Shown piece by piece: positions 23,152-35,403 of a stretch of 64,000 nucleotides of DNA. Each line of letters starts with the position of its first letter. The stretch's first letter is position 1. The notes under the pieces were generated by a model, which did not search any database, had not been told where the DNA came from, and was given only the letters and a program-made list of their open reading frames with translations. The stretch is taken from contig NC_135263.1 in assembly GCF_964204865.1 (NCBI RefSeq), positions 11,577,426-11,641,425 on the forward strand, written 5' to 3'. This DNA comes from Styela clava (Eukaryota; Chordata; Ascidiacea; Stolidobranchia; Styelidae). A program made the translations under genes and the position numbers.

Positions 23152-23160
23152 CCGGTAGCC
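23152..23160. repeat. Right 9-base target-site duplication of the giant element
   Basis: CCGGTAGCC, identical to 10553-10561, immediately outside the right inverted terminus. Confidence 0.8.
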
Positions 23161-23523
23161 TACCGTTACCGGTACGTAATTATTACTCCTGCCAGTAGAG
23201 GGATACGATTAAAGCCAACCCGAGTGACTACAGTATAACATTTTCAGACGTTATAGTCACTTTGGAGCCAACGATATAGAGGTACATGCGTGTCTAAAAG
23301 AATATCGATATATTAAAGTAGCACTGGCATCTATTAATTGTGTCGACATAACTGCAAAATCATGTCGGTACCTGTACCGATGACATCCATCAAATATATT
23401 TATATATCAGAATATGTGTCCAACGAAATGACAGAATCAAGGCAGTGTACAGTAATTCATTTCACTGGCGCTCTCACTGGAAAGTGGGCCTTACGACAGG
23501 CGAGTACCGGTACCGATAATCCT

Positions 23524-24083
23524 TTAAAGTTAGTGCACTCGTTTAGCATATTTATATGAGGGAGACACAAGCAGAACGACAAAAAAATATCATGTTTCCC
23601 AATTTTTTGTTTAAATGTTTTGTAATTTCAAACAAATAACTAATTTTGATCTAATATAACTAATTGTTCAACATTCTTAATACCATTTTAATGATAAGGA
23701 ATTTTTGTCACTCCGTGACGTCACGGAGTGACATGCTACTAGTTGGGCCGTATAATTGGGCTGCGCCCCAAAAAATGTTTGTTGTACAATAAATTTTGCA
23801 TAAATGTAGAGATTAATATCTCTAGAATACAGAGACAAGTTATTATAATTTATATGTCATGAAGTTTTTGACGAAATTTGGTTGATATATCGCAGTCATT
23901 TTATGCATTCAACTTTTTGTCACTCCGTGACATCACTTGTTTTGTCTCGTCGTTTGAAAAATATTTGGTTGAAAGTGAAAATTGAATTATGGTAAATACA
24001 TCATTGTTACCTCTATCAATTGGCATTCTAAACGTAACAAACCACCAAGACCTTGATATAGTAAAATTGATTAAATGTGTGAA
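23524..24083 (+). repeat. Dispersed repeat, copy 2 (first copy at 1597-2163)
   Basis: Same-orientation copy of the sequence at 1597-2163, including the double palindrome at 23707-23732 and the single half at 23919-23931. It lacks the extra GTCACTCCGTGAC half that follows copy 1. Confidence 0.85.
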
Positions 24084-24439
24084 TGAATATGGAATTGATG
24101 TACTACGGTTATAGTACTGTGTTTGATATTGTTCCGTTCCTAAAAAATTGCCTCCATTTATGTATTTGCAATCTTTTAACTATTCTTTTTAATTTTTTAA
24201 TTTCGCTTTTTCGCAAATAGCCAAAGAAATAACAATTTTATTAACATTGTTTGAGTCAATGTTAAATAAACATTAAATGAAAAACATGTGAAGATTGTTT
24301 TATTAAACCTTTTTAGCTTGTATATAATTTTTATTTCATTGTTTTATATTGTTATTTCCTGCAAGTTACAAAATAAATGATGACGGTAGTCTATGTCCTT
24401 TATTGAAACTTTTTATAGTTGGCAACTCTAAGCGTAGGA

Positions 24440-24660
24440 CTAAACTTGCCTATAGCACTTCTGATAATTCCCCTACGTGTGTCACATCCCGTGATTATGT
24501 GCAAGAAAAATACTGAACCTTACGGTTTAGGATGGTTTTTACAACCACTGGTCGTTTACGTCTTTACGACTTCCTTAACCATCAAGTCCATGCGCCTGGA
24601 AATTATGACCGATCAACAAATCAGAAACAGGATAGGGGAACTAACCAAATAAATTTTCAA
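24440..24660 (+). mobile_element. Decayed tRNA-type SINE fragment
   Basis: Contains GTGATTATGTGCAAGA, a GGTCGTTTACGT segment and ACCATCAAGTCCATGC, matching the body of the SINE at 9830-10172 with many substitutions. The 77-codon open frame across it is accidental. Confidence 0.6.
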
Positions 24661-25222
24661 ATTAATGAATTTATATTATACACATAACAGTATTGAAAAA
24701 TATTTTTTCTTATTTTTTATTTGATTGGATGGAGATAAACATAAATTTGATAGTAAGTGCACAGAACAAGCATTGGAATGAGAATTTAGCACCACGTCAA
24801 GCACAACAATATAATATTGAACTTACAGCAGTACTAATTATATATGAATCAATATTATAGATGAACTATTTAATAAATTGACAGGATTCTATTAATAAAC
24901 TACAATTATTAAACATTTTTATCTTTTCGTTCAATGTGTGACGCGTAAGGTTTGGTGTAAAAATTGTCAAATTCGTTTATCTATTTTATAATTGCACGGT
25001 AGAATTTATATTTATCCCACATTTTACAGTACCACATGAATATATATATGTGAATAAATTATGGAATTCCTGCATGTGTGCTCAGAACAAGTACGTAGAT
25101 GGCAATTCATTTATCATAGTGAATTAAATGATTCATTATACATTACTACATGAAAATATATATGCGAATAGATCGTGGGGTTCCTGCATGAATGTAATAA
25201 TCTGGAGCGTATAGTACATTAT

Positions 25223-25790
25223 CTATTTACCTTGAGCTCTTGCTGCAGTTCTACTAGCATACTGTTTCTCAATAATTTTATTTGTCACCTCTTTTGCGTG
25301 AATATTTAACCTTAGAGTGAGAAAACGTTTCAAAATTTTAAAAGCGACATTGTGGCAAGATGGGAAATTATATTTCAAGCAGTCAACTTTATCTATCAGA
25401 AAAGTAACTGGCGAACATAGAAACAAACGCATTTTTGCAGATTCCACAGTCTTGTTTTTTCACTTCTTTGAGCACAGTTAAATAATACAAAGCATCCGCT
25501 TCACATGTGTCGAAAAAAGCCGATGCAGCTCCAAGCAATACCTCCATTGCACTGGATTCGTCGCTTGTTGCTTTTTTAGAGTCGAATTGCCGGTTTTCCA
25601 AATTTGTTTTGATGAATTCGAGCAAATGGGGTGTATCATCGTTTTCGTAGTTTATTGAGGTCGGGGTGCTCATAAATTGTGAGACGGAAATAAGTTTGAC
25701 AGCCACACGAGATTGCGTTGGTTTCGGGTGTTGAACTTTCTTGCTACGAACCTGAAACATAACTAAATATACTACAAACGTCTTTTGCAA
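25223..25790 (-). pseudogene. Possible C-terminal relic of a DNA-transposon protein
   Basis: Two overlapping minus-strand frames (25790-25389 and 25447-25223) read as one protein broken by a frameshift. The second contains VDCLKYNFPSCHNVAFKILK and LNIHAKEV, a helical segment resembling C-terminal ends of THAP-linked transposon proteins. I cannot name the superfamily with certainty. No start region or terminal repeats were found. Confidence 0.35.
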
Positions 25791-25879
25791 TGAATTAACA
25801 TTTGAAATACGATTTAAATTTCATCATTACTTGCAAAAATAAATTTTCCGAGGCATCTTGCGTTAGCCTTACAGCCATG

Positions 25880-26120
25880 AGAAAAACGAGAGAGCTATGC
25901 TCAAATATATGGACACGTAGATTCACATAATTTTGATGACGTCATAGCGAAAAAAAAAGTAAAAGCCTTCTGGAGAAATTTTTATCTTTAACCACTGAAA
26001 ATTTCAAAGCAATTGGTCCAGTATTCGAAGAGAAAAGCGACTTTTTAAAAACGTGTCAAAGAACAAGAACAACAACATAATATTGAAACGATCGTTATGT
26101 CCACTACGTGTCCAATAACT
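25880..26120 (+). repeat. Interspersed repeat family, copy 1
   Basis: A segment with GCTCAAATATATGGAC, then CAAAGCAATTGGTCCAGT and AACAACAACATAATATTG recurs diverged at 55340-55610 (same strand) and at 58360-58545 (opposite strand). Its ends were not resolved. It is probably an old miniature element; no coding content. Confidence 0.75.
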
Positions 26121-26374
26121 TCACCATCTAACCGCGGTTCAAATATTACCTGCTTTAAACGTATGCCTTAGGTTTATGACGTTTCGCACTTGCGAGGAAA
26201 AGCGATAAGTGTTTTTCATAACGAACGCAGAGCTACCACGTTGCAACATGTAATTGCAAAACGTCGCTGCGTAACGGAGTAATTAAGGAACGTCGCTGTT
26301 TAACTCAAGTTGGCGCAGAGGACATATGAAGAATTGGAGAACATTAAATAAAATACCTTATACAATTTTACTGG

Positions 26375-28558
26375 TGCACGATCAGGGGCGGACTAAGCCC
26401 CTTTGGTGCCCTAAGCACTGGAGGCTTTGGTGCCCCCATATGTGTCTTTTAAAATACATATAATTAAGTGTATTATCCATCAAAAATACTCACAACCAAC
26501 AGTAAAAAAATACAACTTCTACGAAAATTTTTAGATTTTCTTACAATTTTTTGACTGTGAAATTTTGCTCATATTCCCAAAACTAATCTTATTACATAAT
26601 ACATCTTTTACATTAAATAATGAACAACACAAAATTTTGAAAAGATGAAATTGAAATAAAACAATACCAACAGTAAGGAAGCAAACGATGTTTTTCGGTA
26701 CATTTACTTGAATTTGATTCTGATAAATTTTCTCATATTATCAAAACAAGTCTCTCTCCATACTAGATACTACGCCACTGACATTACAAAGGCACCACTA
26801 ACATTTGAAAAGACAGAAGTCTTTCACTTACTTTTGAAAAGTTTTTTCCTAATTTTTTTAGCTGCAAAGTCTTTGATTAGATCCTCAAAACTAAGCTTAT
26901 GTAACACATCTGCCTCTATACTCAACAGAGATAAAGCATCTAGTATTCTAGTCTGTCTTGTTTCATAGTTGTTCTGTAGGGGTTTTTAATATACTTCAGC
27001 TGAGAAAATGAACGTTCTGCTGGACAATTTGTGATCATTAATGTTGAAAATATTTGAAAGCTATTGTCTACATTTGGAAAGGCGCACTCAATGTTATATT
27101 CTACAAGAATTTTGTAAAGTTCAGCATGACTGAATCTTGATTTTTTTTTCCCTGTGTCATTGAATTTATGGAGCACATATAAATGAAACTGCTGAAGCTC
27201 AGCTGAGAAATTACTGTTGAAATCTTCTGGGTAAGCATCAATAAGCTTTTGACAACCCTGCGAATACCTTTCCTTCTCAGCAGATGAAGAGACATTTGAT
27301 TACAGTGGTAGCGTGAGCGCTTCATAGCGTTCAAATTCATCTCGTGGAATGCGCAGCTGGCCTCGTAATGATGCATACAGATGCGCGCATGTTTGTAAGT
27401 CTACATTCTCACTTTGCAGAACTTGACTTACTTCGTGAAAATTCTGTAAAATTTCATTCCAAAACAATAACATAAAACGAATTCCAGCTCCTGCATTTTA
27501 TCTGCAATATAAGTAGTCTAGCTGCCTAGGTTTGCATCAACTGGCTTAGCAGAATATGATTTTCATATATTCTGGGAATTGTCGCGATTAAGACTCACGC
27601 GTCAAGTCTCAACGTGAATCGAAATACCAGATGAACCGAGTACAAACTGCAGTTTAAAATTTTACCATTACTTATTAGTCTAGTCTACCTTACCAGAAAA
27701 CTCCCCAACTTCGCTGACCACTAGATCGCTGAAATGCGATCGCGGAACCGCCACATAGTGCGCCATTCCAAATTTTGATGTTGTCGCTACACCAAACTTT
27801 CGACAAGTAAGTTTCAGTGTTCATCACTAATGTACCTTCCCCGAGCATCAACCTCCTTGTTGACTTCGAGTAATTGGCCAATCAGCAAGATGCTAAAAAG
27901 TAACGTAACAATGCACCCTTTTCGCATCCGCTCAGACACTTTTCTCACTCAGACAGATTTTCAGGCATGGTTGTAAACATTACCTCGTTTTCGCGTTTTT
28001 TTATCTCCATTCGTTAGTTTTCAGTTGTGTTTGAGTATAAATCAGATAATTAAATGATCACCATGTCTTTTTATAAGTTTTAATTCAATTGCAGTAAATG
28101 AAAAATTGGTGTAAAAATAGCTGTGTTAGACTAGGCTAAAATTCCTTACCGGTATTTATATAAAGGTGATTATTGTACGCCATGAAACATGATAGTCTCA
28201 ACAAATATCCCATTTTACAGGGGCCAACTCGCGAAATCACTCTTAAAATAAGCCCCGAGAATTTTGCAATTGTAAAGTATAGGAAGAATTTTTCGGGGGT
28301 CAAAGGTCGGGGAAAGGTCCATTGATGTACACGATTTTTTAAAGGTAGTTCGCAAACCTCCAACCATTGATCGAGAAGCTTAATATGATGCTTGAGGAAA
28401 AGAAAATACGAACAAGTCTGAGTTGTCTGTTCAACTCGTAATATTTTATTAAACACCGATGAACTATTGAAATAAAAATTTCTGTGGTGCCCCCCTTTGC
28501 TTGGTGCCCTAAGCACGTGCTTATATTGTTTACTGGTTAATCCGCCCCTGTGCACGAT
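26375..28558 (-). mobile_element. hAT transposon with degraded transposase
   Basis: The element is 26383-28550 (2168 bases). Ends are CAGGGGCGGACTAA and TTAATCCGCCCCTG, and the flanks are the exact 8-base duplication TGCACGAT (26375-26382 and 28551-28558). The left end of the element holds the 3' part of a minus-strand hAT transposase. Most of the transposase N-terminus is missing, so it is an internally deleted copy. A related relic lies at 46585-47972. Confidence 0.95.
26850..27380 (-). pseudogene. hAT transposase C-terminal region (dimerisation domain), frameshifted
   Basis: Minus-strand frames show CAFPNVDNSFQIFSTLMI, then NCPAERSFSQLKYIKNPYRT and, in another frame, LLSIEADVLHKLSFEDLIKD. 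The motif with ER-FS-L-K--K--R is the conserved hAT C-terminal dimerisation region found in ZMYM1-like and similar transposase-derived proteins. At least two frameshifts and stops separate the pieces, so no functional protein can be made. Confidence 0.85.
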
Positions 28559-29151
28559 AAATAAATTCAATCTAATGATAGCACCCGAAAGCTATCTTTA
28601 ACCTCTACAAATGTGTCGACATCATATTAGGTTAAAACAAAGACAAATCGTTCAAAAAAATTTCACGCTTTTCAATTTTGCCGATTTTTGTACGATAATT
28701 GCGACATTTTATCTTCATCGCATAATTATTCTCCTAGATTGTCTCTCAAACAATATAAAACTTGTCTAAATATAATGTAAGGTTCCTGAGATATGAGGTT
28801 ACAAAGTTGCATAGCTCACACGGGATAATAAGATAACTATCGCAACTTTCACGAAACCGCACGATACCAGTATTGTTCCACTAGGCAAATAGCAAAAGAA
28901 AAATGCTAAACTTACTCGAATAAAATATAAAACAGTAACAAATCTCCAAACAAATTAACAAACCTGATCAGCAGACTGACTTTGTGTATATGTTTTCTTG
29001 TGAACAAAACAAATAAACTCTCACTCTCTCCCTCTAAAACAGACTGAGGCTGCGCCGTTCCCGAGATTCGTCGGACCCAAAATGGCGTCCGATATGCATC
29101 ATTGCACATGATGCCTCCACTTGTTTTATAGTCACTTTGTTCCAAACCAAA
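28559..29151. other. Spacer between two mobile elements
   Basis: No supported gene or repeat. Near its right end GCGTATATAAAGG (29151 onward) looks like a TATA box that belongs to the THAP/YqaJ element. Confidence 0.5.
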
Positions 29152-29960
29152 GCGTATATAAAGGACTTGCACGGGTCACGTGACTTTGTTACTGGACGGC
29201 AATAAAACAAAAACGTCCATTTGGCTCCTGTCAGTTGCAAGTCGGACTATACGTTTCCGTTTTGTTTGGCTGTTGAAAATGGTTATTTCGTATTGTTCCG
29301 TTGGCTGTACGTATAGTTTAGACAACGAAATAGATCTTCAGTTATATTCCACTGATTTCAAAAGATCCGGAACGTCCCGCAATATGGATATCATCTATTG
29401 CCTATTACATTGGCAGGTATTGTTCAAGGTATTGTTTCCCTAATTAGCAGGTAATCTATTATTAAGTGTGAAAGGTTGAATAGATAACTAAAGTTTACCA
29501 CCAGTGGTCATGCAAAAAATAACCAGAATTCAATTGAATTCGCCATCTAGGAATACGCTCGCCACCGCATCTCTGATCACCCTGGGAGTTTCACAGGTTT
29601 CAATCCCAGAGAAGATTGCAGCTCTACTCCCACCGAGGGTGGTTCACATGACCGCGGTTACGATCATTCCCCACCATCCAAGTCAATGCTTCTGAAAACA
29701 AATAACTCCCAGATAAATCCTATCCTATTGGTGCTTGTACAACTGATCCAAAATGTCTTTTTATTGTCATTGGTAAAAAAGATATGCTACCCGGAATCAA
29801 ATTCATTTACGACTAGTGGCTGTGGTAAGATATGGACATAAATTTCACACTCCTTGATCGTAAGATTTTATGAAAACTCTATCTGTATCCATTATTTTAC
29901 AGATATGGGTGCGACCATGGAATAGATGGATGGCAAAGTATAAGTTGCAACAAGACCACA

Positions 29961-30209
29961 GTGGCACAAGACCTCAGCTTGCGTGACTTGATAATACATC
30001 CTCAATATCCATTTATTGATGCTTATCGTAATGACAAAGTAACTTGTGATTACTGTGGATTGGTGGAGATAAAGTGTCCATTGTGCTTTAACGAAAGCAA
30101 CTTCAAGACGACCCTATCAAGGAAAAAAAATTGTTTCGGTGGGTCTGGTAGTGAAGGTTTCAGTCTGAAGTTGGACACCGATACTACAACCAGATACAGT
30201 TGCCAATGA
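29961..30209 (+). pseudogene. YqaJ-like recombinase/exonuclease relic
   Basis: The frame encodes HPQYPFIDAYRNDKVTCDYC followed by GLVEIKCPLC. The block with a Gly-Leu-x-Glu-Ile-Lys-Cys-Pro core after a Cys pair is characteristic of YqaJ/lambda-exonuclease-like nucleases carried by eukaryotic transposons (Glu and Lys are catalytic in that fold). The upstream Asp-containing PDG-type motif is degraded. The frame ends at 30209 and a further fragment may lie around 30610-30700. Confidence 0.6.
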
Positions 30210-31799
30210 AACTTAGCAGGGCGTAATATTGCGACTTTGTGATCTGAAAGGAAATTCTGATGGGTAGCCGGCTAGCCGCAACCTTTTGTTTAAAGAATAT
30301 TATGAGATATGACTTAAGAGTCTAAACTTTTATTTGAGAGGGGTGTAACCCAAGCTAATTTGCAAATGGTATTCATGGTACAAAATATATCACACACTTT
30401 ACAGTAATTATAAATTATATTTGAAAAATAAAGCACATCAAAAATGTATTTTCAAAAAACAATTGGTTTTATCTGCAGATACTAGGTTGATATTAAAGAT
30501 TGACCATTTCAATGCTAAATTTTCTTTAGTCAAAAGCCACACTTGATTCGCAAAGATTTGTGAATCCGCACAGTACACCAATTTGTCTAATGTTTTGATT
30601 CCATTGGCAGGAGGTTGTGGATCGGTGCTGCTCAGGATGGGATATTTTTGCCTCTAAATGCATATTACGTGTTTCACATGAATCCATCGTGCTCAGATTC
30701 GACTGTTTTCAAGGTCTGAAGGCTCCAACAGCCTTATTTTATGGATACACAAGAGAATTTTCAGTGTGGTATGCATGGGTCAGTTGGAGTCACTAACCTC
30801 GAGATATCTATAAGCAAGGATAAGATAACCTGGAAGTAACATTCCCTAATTTAGAGTAAAAAATATATCTGCCTCCACGGCCCTTTCAAATGGAAGATAT
30901 GATGCCTCGGGGGTAATTTCTATCAAATATTTTACAGTATTATGGTTCTAGTGAAAAGGGGTGTAGTCGGCTTTTTTTTAACGTGTGGTAGGTCTAGTCG
31001 AAAGACACATTAAATGTTTATGCTAACAACTGCAAATTAATATTGCAACGCATACAAGTTGACAGAATTTGTTGAAATGGTCCTGCCTTTTGCCTTTCTT
31101 CAAATTCCCCCTTTTCTAACTATTCTCTTCCTCTCTGGGGATGGCGAAAATTCAAATATCGATGGAACATATAAGCAGCTGATAATGGGTTATCTTCCCT
31201 TTTTCCTGAAAACAAATTAAACACTAATCATCATTTGACAGTGCCAAGTTTGTGTATCAGATCAGTAATAAATTACCTGCTGACTAACAAAACAATCAGA
31301 CAACACCTTCTGACCATTAATAAAGATTTCTTTCAATTTAAAACGCAACTATGCCTACCAATGTGGGTAGTTTTCAGGATAGAATTTATCTGTGGTTGGG
31401 GACAGATTGCAAGGTGCAACATCGTACGATTACCATTCTATGTCAGGATCAGTTAGCCAGTTATTTGTTTTAGAAGCATATACTTGATGGAGGGGGATGT
31501 CGTAATCGACCAGCGGTCGTGTGAACCACCCTCAGTGGGAGGAGAGCTGCAATCCCTTCGCACATAACTATCCCCGCATGGGATTGGAACCTGTGAAACA
31601 CCCAGGGGGATCAGAGATGCGGTGGCGAGCGTATTCTTAGATGGAGAATTCTGGTTATTTTTTGCATTAGCACTGGCATTAAACTTTAGTTATCTATTCA
31701 ACTTTTCACACTTACTAATATATTACCTGCTAACTAGGAAAACAATAACTTATGGCAATTATTGATTAATACCTTACACGAGTCAGGTCTACAAGTAGG

Positions 31800-32095
31800 C
31801 CTACCAATAACAGTAGTTTGTCATTTGCTTTCCATTGAAATGAGGGAGCTTATGAATATTTAAAAATTTGATAACGGCACATGATGACTCACCATCAACG
31901 AAGTGCTGTCCGCATACAGTGAAACACAAGTGAGATGGCTTCTGGACTTGACACCAAGCAGTCCTGCCAATAGATGATATCCACATTGCGCGACGTTCCG
32001 GATCTTTTGAAAACAGTGGAATATAACTGAAGATCCATTTCGTTGTCTATATACGTACAGCCAACGGAACAATACGAAATAGCCATTTTCAACAG
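31800..32095 (-). pseudogene. THAP-domain exon relic (right arm, fuller copy)
   Basis: On the minus strand, MAISYCSVGCT supplies the first Cys pair. After a frameshift, FSKDPERRAMWISSIGR gives the invariant Trp, and VCGQHFVDGESS gives the second zinc pair (Cys and His). This C-x-C, W, C-x2-H order is the THAP zinc-finger DNA-binding domain. The frameshift near 32020 breaks it. The left inverted copy (29279-29400, plus strand) keeps only the first half. Confidence 0.75.
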
Positions 32096-32415
32096 CCAAA
32101 CAAAACGGAAACGTATAATCCGACTTGCAACTGACAGGAGCCAAATGGACGTTTTTGTTTTATTGCCGTCCAGTAACAAAGTCACGTGACCCGTGCAAGT
32201 CCTCTATATATAACAAGCCAGGCAACGCCCAATCATGGACGCGATCTTGTGCCTATTGTTCTCGGCCATCTAACACAGCGTTCTATGAGAAGTTCTCACA
32301 CAATTATTGAAACATACCTATTATTTTCACTAATATTTCAGATAGATAGAGGTCGCGTTTTGGAGTAGAAGCTTAGCCGAACGTGGTGATATCCTTTCAT
32401 GTCTGCCAAATTGCA

Positions 32416-34258
32416 TTTATAGTTAGGCTTACCATAAATCTGAAACAAAAAACCGGGACGGAGCGATTTGGCAAACATTCGGTCGATTGCCAGTCTTGAT
32501 AATATTGGTTGGAACGTCTACCATGCTATTGCGGGTATATACGGCTGTAAATCTCTACTGATCATTGAATTAGAAAAAACACAAAAAATCAGTTTGTATT
32601 ATTCATTTAGACCAAAAGTATTTGTCCGCAGATGGAACCTTTCTCAAAAATTCTTGTTTTGATTTTGTCATAAAACTGATAACAAGAGACATCACCATTA
32701 AATTTGCAGGTTACGGAGTGGTTTTATATTTTCTTCTGGCATTCTGCACCTGCTTTCGGACCAAAATTTTTTAACAATGGAAAAAATCCTTTCAACAGAT
32801 GCCGATGTTCCGAAAAACAAAATCAACCAATTTGCTGCAAATTCGAAATGCTAATATTTCTGTTAGAAAAAACGTTAAACATCTCTGTCCACTTAATTTC
32901 AATCGGCAAAGTAAGTCAAATTGCATTTGAACCATGCTCAGATAAATATCTCTTTATCAGTATTCGTCGAAAAGTGCATCGCTATTCAAAACCTGATCAG
33001 CTAACCAAACATATCATTTATCAATTTTGCAGACCAAACACTTCAATCCAGTTTATTTCACTCTTCAAATTTGTCCATATGTGTGGCCTGGCACCATTGT
33101 AGGCTTCATCGTGCAGCTCTATATACGATAGACATTTCTCGTAAAAATCGCAAACATTCTTTTTAAATACAAATTTTTTCCCTGCAAATTTAGCTTCACC
33201 TCTGACAGAATATTTGCAACATCTACGGCAGGGATCGGCAACCTTTTGTCGCCCGCGGGCCAAAATTAAGGGTTGCGAGTCATTGGCGGGCCGCACATAT
33301 TTTTAGAAAGTTGAAACTGAACGGATGATACTTTTTATATTAAAAATCAAGCAGTGATACATGTCTCGAATAGAATATAGATTTATTTCCTCATTGCATC
33401 TCAAAAAATTCCATTTGAATATTTTCAGCGCCATTGAACCCTTTGCACTTAGCATCAACTTTTCTGCGTTTTGTTGCCATTCGAGCTTGAAGTAAATCAT
33501 CATTAAATTCAGAGGAGAACAGCGGAGCAATGCACCAACTCTCATTTATTTCTGGCTATACGTGCAAAATCAGCGAATCCGCTTATCAGACAGCGGACAT
33601 CAGAAATTCTAACTGTGTATATTTACAAGTTAATGCAAATTTAGCCTCAAAAAATTTGAAATTAATTTAGAGGTGCAGTCAAAACTTTGGTCATGAATAG
33701 CAGTGTGATAGGTAAATGTCGGCTCCCAACGACACAGAATCATCCGAATTTGTTATCGCAAAATTGGTCAGTCGAGTCGATGCCTCAATGTTTTGTGCTT
33801 CCTGCTTTGGATATGATCGTTGACATCTGAACGTCCGCCATGACTAATAGAAAAACAGATCTGCAATGCGTACAGTGTACCTTTCCTCCTTCAGTTTGCT
33901 TCAAATAAGGAAAATCTTTCTTCAACTCATCAGAAAACTTGTACTTTCTTTTTGGCATTTCGACAACTTAACGACATTGCAATTAACGCCAGAAAACACA
34001 TTAAGACATATACCAATTGTGACATAACAATAGAGCGATTTCTCTCTCTGAACTAGCAAAGTGTGTCGCAAAACAGTGGTAAATGGGCTATCACCGTTAA
34101 AAAAAAATTTGTAATAATAATGAATTTGAATTTTTTACCCATGAAAACCGTGCTGACAAACCGGGACATTTGAGTCAACCGGCCGGGACGCCGAGACAGC
34201 TTGTCAAATCCGGGACTGTCCCGGCTAAACCGGGACGTATGGTAAGCCTATTTATAGT
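32416..34258. mobile_element. Non-autonomous hAT-type element (TAGGCTTACCATA ends)
   Basis: The element is 32424-34250, starting TAGGCTTACCATA and ending TATGGTAAGCCTA, with CCGGGAC words inside both ends. Exact flanking duplication TTTATAGT (32416-32423 and 34251-34258). At 33231 a CAGGGATCGGCAACC word suggests a second, nested hAT end. Several open frames of up to 132 codons occur but none is recognisable. Confidence 0.9.
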
Positions 34259-35403
34259 GCATTGAATTGTCGTTAAAAACAAGTATGCCGGTTTCGAGTT
34301 GCTTCAGAAGTAAGTTGGCCATTCTAATCGTCATAATTGACCATTTGACAATGACGTTTCTTGTGACGTCACAGATGGACAGTTGTATTTATTCGTCGAA
34401 ATTACCTTGGGACTCAAATTCGCTTCAATGGCCGTTTCTATTTTTGGGCCAACATTTTCTCGTCTGTCAAGCTCCATAATGCCCGTCGCTCAGCTCTGAG
34501 CTGCACTAGAAGACCAAATGACATTGTAGGATTGTTGCGATGGCATTATACACCGTCAAATCGGCGTATCATTATAAAATTTTCCCAAAAGATGACCAAA
34601 ATGGTTCTACGTTGTGTTTGTGGCCAAATTTAACGCATTAGATAGTTTTTTATTCTTAATTGCGTTATATATTTAGATAGCATATAGCTTGAAGTTCAAA
34701 ATCCACCCTTCGGGTTTATTCTAGCCCTTATAACAACTGACTTATTGGATTCGGTACAAGAACACGGCGAAAATTTCCCATAAGACTCCATTGTTTCGCG
34801 TTTTCTAAATATGACAAGATGGCGTCCATAAACTTGTTAAACATTAGGCAAGTTGGTTGCCGGCCGTTGGTCCAAACCCAGGCCCGCGGGCCACATGTGA
34901 CCCGCCACTTTATTATCTTTGGCCCGCGTCGCATTCGGAGAGGAATAAAATCGCATTTCTTGTTGTTTAGTCTTAAAATTAACCAAAAAATCTTTTGACA
35001 GATTGTTGCATCACTAATGTCACTGAATTGACTAGTGTTATGGCTTGCTGAGGCAACTAGCGAAGTTAAACGAGCAAAGTTCTTGGCACTATTATGGCCC
35101 GCGAACAATGCAAAAGTATTTTGTGGCCCGCGGAGCTGCCAATCTTGGACCACCCTGAATTAGACTCTAAGCTAATTACTAGGCAGCCTAGGTCTGTATG
35201 CTTTTTCAGTACTAGCCTACCGAACATCAGCCCCTTTACTTGCCATCTGTTTTGTGTAACTCAGGTAACCGTTAGCGTTATATATATAAAAAATTAGAGT
35301 ACCGGTACACATTCTACTGTTTTACTGTTACAATACAGTACTGAATGCAGAAATAGTACCATTAATATTCAATTAATAATGATTCCGAAAAAAACAAAAG
35401 TGT
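34259..35403. other. Intergenic stretch with a further hAT-like fragment
   Basis: A GC-richer block at about 34852-35154 has ends with GGTCCAAACCCAGGCCCGCG and CTTGGACCACCCTG, typical of a hAT miniature element, but no clear target duplication was found. Elsewhere nothing is supported. Confidence 0.55.

Larger units (their letters stand above)
23161..26374. other. Repeat-rich intergenic stretch
   Basis: Apart from the dispersed repeat (23524-24083), a decayed SINE (about 24470-24650), a possible transposase relic on the minus strand (25223-25790) and a small interspersed repeat (25880-26120), nothing is supported. ACCGGTA words are frequent near 23160-23520. Confidence 0.6.
29152..32212. mobile_element. 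Inverted-repeat element with THAP and YqaJ-like relics
   Basis: The segments 29152-29735 and 31490-32212 are inverted copies (for example CACGGGTCACGTGACTTTGT on the left and its complement on the right). Each contains a THAP-type exon relic and then a SINE fragment. The ~1.75 kb between them carries a plus-strand YqaJ-like exonuclease relic. THAP transposases paired with YqaJ nucleases are known for the ISL2EU (IS4EU) superfamily of DNA transposons; assignment here is inference. The left THAP copy has lost its second half. No target-site duplication was established. Confidence 0.65.

Noticed and set aside
24419..24652. 77-codon plus-strand frame
   Set aside because: It covers a decayed SINE fragment.
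32704..33102. 132-codon plus-strand frame
   Set aside because: Located inside the hAT-type element 32424-34250; no transposase or other motif recognised, so not called.
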